Below, piece by piece: positions 57,030-64,000 of a stretch of DNA of 64,000 nt. Each line of letters opens with the position of its first letter. Within the stretch, counting starts at the first letter, position 1. A program made the position numbers and the translations under genes. The notes beneath the pieces are model-generated. The model was not told where the DNA came from. It saw nothing but the letters and a program-made list of their open reading frames with translations, and did no database searches. Source of the stretch: Puccinellia tenuiflora (Eukaryota > Streptophyta > Magnoliopsida > Poales > Poaceae); contig QRDG01000818.1 of NCBI GenBank assembly GCA_012064385.1, positions 372,001 through 436,000 of the forward strand. The letters are read 5' to 3'.

Positions 57030-59128
57030 ATGTCGTCTAGTGGTTTAGTGCACAATGCCTCTTTAATATTCGATGGCACTAATTATAATGATTGGAGAAA
57101 TCGCATGCTAAATTATTTTAGGGACATTAATCCATATATAGAGCAAATTCTAGATATGGGTTTTTCTCCTCTAGAGGATGAGGAAAACTCTTATCTAGAT
57201 GCTCAAGCTTCTAAAGTGGTTTTCATGTCTTTGAGTAATGCAGTTGCTTTGTCGATTTCTCCTTATCGGAATGCTCATGAGCTATGGACCAAGCTTCAAG
57301 ACAATTATGGTGTGTCCATTGATAGTGAGAATGATTGTTCTCCCTCCACCTCCGGGCATAATGAGTTCTCAACTTCTTCTACCTCACCTACATGTGGCAA
57401 GCCACAAAACAATGCAATGGTGAGTAGGGATAAATTTCGCAATGATGATAGTGAGCTTCCTATAGATGATATTTCATCTCTATCTTATTGCAATAATTTA
57501 TCTTTGGACTTAAACACATCTAGAACTATAAATGTTCCACATGCTTGTGTTGATAGTCCTTGCATATCTTCTAAATCGTCAAGTAGTGATGATCATGACA
57601 ATAATGATGATAATGAAGAAGATGATGCTTACTTTAATAAGAAAGGTCTAATGGTTCTTAATGCTCTTTCAAAGAATGAAAATGCTTGTGAGAACCTACA
57701 TGAAATCATGAGCACCCTTGTTGAGCGAGGGCTTACTATTGAAAATTTGGAAGCTCGTGAAAATGAAAGTCTTAGCCGCGAACGTGATTATGCGAACACG
57801 ATTGCGGATCTTGAGGAAGCTCTAGAAGAAGAACAAACCACCAAGAAATCTCTTGAGAAGACATTTACTCTAGAGTTATCTAAAGTAAATGAAACCCATG
57901 ATAGAGCTCTCAAGGTGGCTAATGATTTTAAAATAAAAAATGATGAGCTTGTTGTTGAAATTGTTAGACTCCTTAAGGCTAATGTGAAATTTGAAAAGGA
58001 TGTCAAGTCCTTGGAAGATTCTCTTGCACATCTCACTAAGTCTCATGATCAACTCCAAGCTCAATTACTAAAAGAGCTTCCTACTCGTTCTCCCATTGCT
58101 ATTAATGTTGATGCTTGTGCTACTAACTCTATTTCTTGTGAAGCATCCATTTTAAAGGAGAATGTTGATCTAAGGGCTCAACTTAAATTGCTAACTACCA
58201 ATTATGAGATATTGGAAGAAAGCCATGAGAAGCTCTCGAGCTCTCATGAAGATCTTCTAGTATCTCATGATAAGCTAAAGTTAGCTCATGAGGCTATCGC
58301 TACCAAGGTAATATCTAGTGAGCCTCATGTGGACAATGGCACAACTTCTACTCAAAATGCTACAATGCCATGTGCTAGTCCTTGTAATTCTTCATCTCAC
58401 ACTAGTGGTAAATCATATGTTGAATTACATTTCGTGCCTAGTTGCTCTAACAATGAAGCCTCAACTTCTACTAGTACTTGTGTAGCTACTAACCTTGTAG
58501 GGAAGACTAAAGAGCACAAGGCACAAGCCACTTCTTTGAAGCAAGATGTGGAGAAGCGTCATAAAGGGAAGGCCACATTTGACAACATGTTGAGTGTGCA
58601 AAAATCCCCCAATGACAAGAGTGGACTTGGATTCAACTCCAATATCAAGAACAAGTCCAAGAGCAAGTCAATCACTCGGCCAAGATTGTTTGCTTCAAAT
58701 TCAAAGTTGAAGGGCACCATGTTAGGGATTTCCCAATGAAGAAGAAGCCTCTTAGTGACAAGCAACTAGGGAAGCGGCCTATTGTTCAATCTCATGCTCA
58801 ACCTCGGGTTGAACAAGGGCCACCTCCTAAGAAGACTCAAGTCATTGCTCCTCAAGTTAAGGAGCCTATTAAGAAGAAAGAAAAGAGTCGATATTGCTAC
58901 TTATGTCGTGAGAAGGGCCACTTGGCTTCTTCATGCACAAATGGTACTCTATCCAACCCTATAATTATTGATGATGTTTATTCTCTTAGGAAGGATAGGG
59001 TTGGCAATGTGTTTGCCAAATATGTGGGAACTCAAAGTGTCAAGAAAAGAACCATTTGGGTTGCCAAGCCTATTGTGACTAACCTCTTAGGACCCAACTT
59101 GGTTGGGGACCAACAAGCTCAAACTTGA
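57030..59128 (+). pseudogene. gag-like gene of copy B, disrupted
   Basis: It begins MSSSGLVHNASL at 57030 and reads openly for 569 codons to 58739, through the capsid-like region, acidic stretch and long coiled coil. Compared with copy A, 22 bp are missing near 58663, which shifts the frame just before the first zinc knuckle. In the original frame that knuckle has also lost two of its cysteines (both read as Phe). The original frame is open again from 58736 to 59128 and carries an intact second CCHC knuckle (YCYLCREKGHLASSC). Copies A and B are therefore broken at different places. Confidence 0.85.
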
Positions 59129-62100
59129 TCAATAGGTTGTAATGGAGGACATTGGTGACTTGGCTATCATTTGAAGAATTAAGGGATCTTCATGGTTATA
59201 TCTCATCAAGCCAAGTCAATTGGATTATCTCATATCTATCTCATATCCAATGCTCCTTCTTGCGGTAACTTGTATTTAAATTATATATACATTGAAAGTT
59301 GCTTGCTCCCTTGCATGTGTTAGTTTTGTTCCTAGCATGTGCTTGTATATGTTGTGCTTAGTACTTACCTTGAGAAATCAAGTTTGTGTATGTTAATGTG
59401 CGCTCCGTATATGTGTAAACTTTGTGTTGAGTCTTTATTGGATCTTGTGTTGATTTCAATGGGCTCTGTTGAGAGATTAATGGACTATCCCATTTTGAGG
59501 GAGTGATATGCTTTGTGCACTTCACTAACCTAAAAATGTGTGTATATGAGGAACACCACCTAGTATTGATATATCAAGATTATCTAGTAACTATGTGGTG
59601 TGTCATGCTCATGAGAAATTCAAATTCTATAATGTCCATTAATTATCTCTAGTTGATTTTATTTGCCTCTTGCTTAGATAAAATGAATTATCACATTATG
59701 GGGGAGTAATAAGCTATGTGCATATTACAATCCTACAAAATGTGAACATTTGAGGTTTGCCACTTAGATTTGATATTTTAAATTATCTTATTCCTATGTG
59801 GCATATTAGCTCGAACAAGTTCCAATTTGCTTTTTTAGCTATCTTTTGGCTCTTGTTTGTGTGAGTTTGCTTGGTGTGGTTTCTCTCTAATATGCATTTC
59901 CATACATTAGTTGAGAAACCATTTGTTCCATATTATTCTAACCATGGTCTTGCCGGTTGGTTTGAATAGTTAGAACTACCAACAAACCTTATTCAAATAT
60001 GGTGTTTTATTTCTTATCTCTTGCCATATGTTTTATCTTGTGAGGATATTCTTGAATACCTCTATCACCGGGAAAATAAACCCAAATGGACACTATCCTT
60101 GGACAATCCATATTTATGTTTGTGATAGAATATTTTTGATTATCCTTACATTGGCATTGGCTTTTGTTTGCCCCATCTCTTGCCAAAAATATTTAGTTTG
60201 ACTCCCATTGGCTTCCTTGCCTCTTGCATGGATCCTAAATTTAAATTGGTAGTGTTTAGTGTTGTAAATAAAATATGAAGAGTAATGATCCCTTGTGCGT
60301 GCATTTTGTATTCAAATGCAAATATAAAAAATAATGCATGAATCTTGGGGGAGCATTCCTTTTATTTAGAACACTATCCTATCTATCAATATTTGATCCT
60401 TTCAATTGGCATTTGATTTCTATCGTATGTGTTTATGGAAGACAAATCTTTTTCTCTTGATGCTTTGTGCCATCATGAAAAGTGTAGAGGGTGTTTGGTT
60501 TATTTGGTGTAACCTTGCTCTCTCTTGGGAGTCTTGCTTTCTCATTTCTTGTTTTTATGTTTATCCTATAGAATGAGAAAACCCTTTGAGCATGTCTCTT
60601 TCTTTTTTCTTATATGCTCATTGGCCTTGCCTAGGTACCTTCAATTGGTATTAATTGGAATTTAATATCTCCTCCATAGATATTTGTTTCAATTGATATT
60701 TATTGTGAGAATTTTGATACCTTATTACTTTATTTTACTTTACTTGATTCCGGTCAAGTATTATGCTCTTCTTGGTATCTTGTCTCCTAGTTGGTATCTT
60801 ATTTTTCAATTGGTGTCTTATCTCTCATGTGTTGTTTGATTTGATTCCTATTGATATCACACTTCATGTGTTGATGTGTTTTGGAATCAATCATATATTG
60901 ATTTGATTTTTCCTCAATCATGTATTGATTTGAATCTTGATATAATTTGGACAACCTTTTTGTGTCACACTTTGGTGTGCTCTCTTCTTGGTCTACTTGG
61001 TGTTTTGTCCAAATTGTATCTCATTTGGTTCTTGTAAGTCCATGCATGCATATTTACTAGTATATTTATTTTATAGCATGCTAGTCTTTCTTGATCTAAT
61101 ATATAGGGGATACTCCACCAAATCCTAAATCGGCTAAGATGTGCATGAAATTCAATTTCATATCTATATGCACATATTTATGTGGAGTGTTTCCTATGTA
61201 TTGTAGTGTATCTAACTACTATGGAACCCAATGAGTTTGGGAACCATATTGTACTTGAATTATGTTTTAGGTACAATTGAGAAGCGTTGGATGCTTGCCT
61301 CATTCATAAGGAAGGTGCTCTCACCATGTGATTTTAGGAGTCAAGCTATGATGACTAACAAAAGATCATCTTCGTCATCACCAATGCATCTCGGTAACAA
61401 GTATCTATCTCATGCATATCTTTCTTGTATTCAACCTTGTGTAGGTTGCCTCTTGGCATGAAAACTTTAATGTACAATTGTTGTGGTTTTGGATTATTTC
61501 CTTCACTTGGTATATCTTTGTGATATTTGTGATGAAATTGCAAAAACCTTCCTTCAATTGGTATTATTTCTTGTGATACTTGTTGCCTATCTCAAAGCAT
61601 TTCCACTATCTCTTGTTCCCTTAGTGATATGTGTGATGCATTTGATGTGTTTGAAGTTCATTCATATACAATGAGATAAATTTGAGCTATGTGCTATGCT
61701 TTTAAGCAATAATCTCTTTTTGTATATTCATGACTTCCTTTTGGTTACCATAGTCTCCTTTCTTCGACCATTTTATATGTGCAAGTTTCTTTGTCGATGA
61801 ATATCATTGTCTACTTAGAAACCTATACATATGAGAGAGGTCACCTTTAGTTGGTATTCTAATTCTTTTGAGCTACCTTGCTTTTATCTATAATTCTTTG
61901 GTGGCTCCAAAATTGTCTCATGAGTGATTGTCTCATTTTTATTGATATCTTTGCACACTCATGTATGTGTTGAGGATCTTTTTACTTCATGCTTACCATG
62001 GTGAGCATGTTGAATTTTTATTGGCTAAATGCTCTCACTAGCTTTTGGCATTTTCAATTGGTTTTAGTTTCCAATTGGTATCCCTAAGCTTGTGAACATA

Positions 62101-62894
62101 CCCTTTGAAAAATCTTCTTTTATCTCGGTTGGGCCTATCCTATGTTGAATTTTTAAAGATTGGTATCCTTGAGGTTGTGAACATATTCCTTTTGAAAAAT
62201 CTTCTTTGTAAAGTTGCGTGTGTCAATACTTGATATATAACTTATTTCCATTTGGTTAAGACTATGTGTCTTACCAAATTAATTGTCTTGTCACACACAC
62301 ATACTCTTGGTTGGACCTTTCTTGATAGTTTCTTTTAATTGGTATCTCCTTATGGCTCAACCACATCGTTCGTGCAAGTGCTTTGTTTTGCTTTAATTTT
62401 TACATCCTTGCACTTGGTGAGTGTTCTAGATGATTTTGGGGGAGCGAGGATTCCATATTTGTGTACTCCTCAATAGTGCATGAACATTGGGGAGCTTCCC
62501 TATTTTTATTTAGAACTCTCGGCTAGGATCTTCCTGATTGCTTTTCTCCTTAGTGGAGATGTTTAGAATGATCTCATCCTTTTGCAATCTTTGGATCCTC
62601 AATATAATTTGATTTCCTCTATTATTCGTCAATGAATATGTGCATTTGATTTCACTCATATCTTGAGAAATGCATACCTTGTGGAGGAACTCATATTATA
62701 TTGGCCTTCTAAATTTTTCTTCCCATTTCGGCAATCGATGCCAATGGGGGAGAAGTTTTAGAGGGTTTAAGGGAATTTGGTTTTATGCTTTCGGTTGGTT
62801 CTTAAGCATTTGCCTCTCATGCTCATGCATCCTTGTCTTGCAAGGTTGCTTAATTCATTATATAAACCCTCTCAAAAGGGATTGTCATCAATTA
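59129..62894 (+). other. Long non-coding internal half of copy B
   Basis: 3.8 kb, T-rich on the sense strand, without coding potential. It carries many short related words of the TTGGTATC type in sense orientation (for example near 60772, 60790, 62074, 62160 and 62339, with TTGGTATT near 60645, 61557 and 61850). It is colinear with 30836-34518 of copy A. Confidence 0.8.
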
Positions 62895-62910
62895 CCAAAA
62901 TGGGGGAGAT
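62895..62910 (+). other. Polypurine tract of copy B
   Basis: CCAAAATGGGGGAGAT abuts the 3' LTR. Confidence 0.85.
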
Positions 62911-64000
62911 TGAAAGAGCATGGTTGCCCCCATATGTTGTTTTGGTAATTAATGACAATCTCTATGGACTAATTTGTGCTTTGAGTTATATTTGCAGTGT
63001 TGGTCCATTAGCATGCTTTGAACTATATGTTGGAGTCAAGGCTAAAAGAAGAAAAGACCATTTGTTGATCAAGGCCAAGTGTTGGTCCATTAGCATGCTT
63101 TGAACTCCATATGTTGGAGTCAAGGCTAAAAGAAGAAAAGACCATTTGTTGATCAAGGCCAAGGTGTTTCTCCATGAGCATGAATCAAGAGGAAGATCCT
63201 ATGTTGCCCATGGAGGATGGCATCACGTGGTGATCGTCATCAAGATAAAGGCCAAGTGAAGATATGTCGAAGAGTGCCTCTCCCATCTTGGTGTATGGGG
63301 GAGCAATATGCGAGGCTTCACCGAGCGGAGCGCAACCAAGAAAGGTGATCCACTTGAGAGGAGATCAAGATCGTCATCATCTAGCTCAAGTGGAATGCGC
63401 AAGACAAAGAAAGGTGATCCACTTGAGAGGAGATCAAGATCGTCATCATTTAGCTCAAGTGGAATGCGCAAGGCAAAGGTATGATCTTGATAGAGTTTCT
63501 ATTTTACCGGTCTCGCGGTGTAGTTGGGAGACCGGGTTTTAGGATAGGAAACCGTACTATCAAGAGGGGCTCTCAAGTGAGCTTTAGCGTATCGGTCGTC
63601 GAGAGCTCAAACCTTTGCATCCTTGCATTCTTGCAATCATCTTTATTGGTTCTTATTTGGCTCTTATCATGGTGTGGTCTTGGTGCTTGTCGTGCTTGTC
63701 ATGACAAGACCAAGTTCACCGAAACGGATTTCGTTGCATCGTCTATTGCATTTTCGGTGGTGGAGATTTTGCCAATTCACTAGTGAGGAAAGGTTCACAC
63801 CTTCCTACCCATACCAAAATCTCCATTGCCTATTCTTATTTGGATTTTATCTAGATGTGGTTTTAAGAGCTTGTTTTGATCTTCAATACAAGCTCAAGTT
63901 CATCAAAAACGGATTTCGTATGAAAGACTTATTGCGTTTTTTATTTTGGGGGTTTGCCGGTTATTCATTTAGAGAGAGATCTAACATTTCCCCATTTGGT
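62911..64000 (+). repeat. 3' LTR of copy B, truncated by the window end
   Basis: The first 1090 bp of an LTR that should be about 2.57 kb. It has the same 82-bp and 69-bp internal duplications as the 5' LTR, so both duplications predate this insertion. Confidence 0.88.

Larger units (their letters stand above)
54409..64000 (+). mobile_element. Non-autonomous gag-only LTR retrotransposon, copy B (runs off the window)
   Basis: Plus orientation: 5' LTR 54409-56974, PBS 56977-56991, broken gag 57030-59128, non-coding half 59129-62894, polypurine tract 62895-62910, and 3' LTR from 62911 to beyond the window end. It is the same family as copy A, inverted relative to it. By eye the overlapping parts of its two LTRs (about 1090 bp) differ at fewer than ten places, suggesting a recent insertion. 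No pol-type frame exists. Confidence 0.88.

Noticed and set aside
1..64000. tRNA, rRNA or other structured RNA genes
   Set aside because: Apart from PBS complements of initiator tRNA, no cloverleaf or rRNA-like stretch was seen on either strand.

Overview
This is plant nuclear DNA, almost certainly from a large-genome grass and most likely Triticeae or a close pooid relative. The evidence is intron-rich genes with GT-AG introns, grass-type MITEs (Stowaway, hAT), a Copia-like solo LTR and nested multi-kilobase LTR retrotransposons with an initiator-Met-tRNA primer site. I see no bacterial, organellar or RNA-gene signal. Gene models below were spliced by hand; phases close in every multi-exon model except the transporter.

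Layout. 1-2.7 kb: anonymous DNA with small duplications. 2.78-5.08 kb (minus): a 4-exon KRTCAP2/KCP2 oligosaccharyltransferase subunit gene, head-to-head with a 13-coding-exon CCR4-NOT subunit NOT2 gene (plus; first leader exon about 5.44 kb, CDS 8.87-13.38 kb); the two share a short promoter with four TGGGCY boxes. 15.92-16.85 kb (minus): a PIG-C/GPI2 gene (GPI-anchor synthesis), lying between two inverted PIF/Harbinger-like ends 5 kb apart. 20.16-25.14 kb (minus): a 12-exon BRCA1/BARD1-like gene encoding an extended PHD and tandem BRCT domains but no visible RING, with a small-exon duplication in the linker. 25.76-26.83 kb: an intact solo LTR with a 5-bp target duplication, then a Stowaway MITE and an array of four hairpins. 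28.3-39.3 kb (minus): a gag-only LTR retrotransposon (copy A) followed by pieces of other LTR elements. 40.84-41.55 kb: a hAT-type element with a perfect 8-bp target duplication. 42.5-45.3 kb (plus): a RAMP4/SERP1 gene. 46.3-47.8 kb (plus): a diverged or decaying polyol/monosaccharide transporter gene. 48.5-54.4 kb: CACTA, LINE and hAT-MITE remnants and a 5'-truncated retroelement (copy C). 54.4 kb to the end (plus): a second gag-only element (copy B), cut by the window edge.

Functional themes. Three of the genes (KRTCAP2, PIG-C, RAMP4) encode small ER-membrane proteins of N-glycosylation, GPI-anchor synthesis and translocon function; NOT2 and the BRCT/PHD protein are nuclear or mRNA-regulatory. 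I infer no operon-like relation between them. The most unusual material is the non-autonomous retroelement family. It has broken gag genes and no protease, integrase or reverse transcriptase. Its roughly 3.8-kb non-coding half is dotted with primer-site-like TTGGTATC words. Its LTRs, and those of two relatives, place different CCGG-palindrome arrays just upstream of the TATA box.
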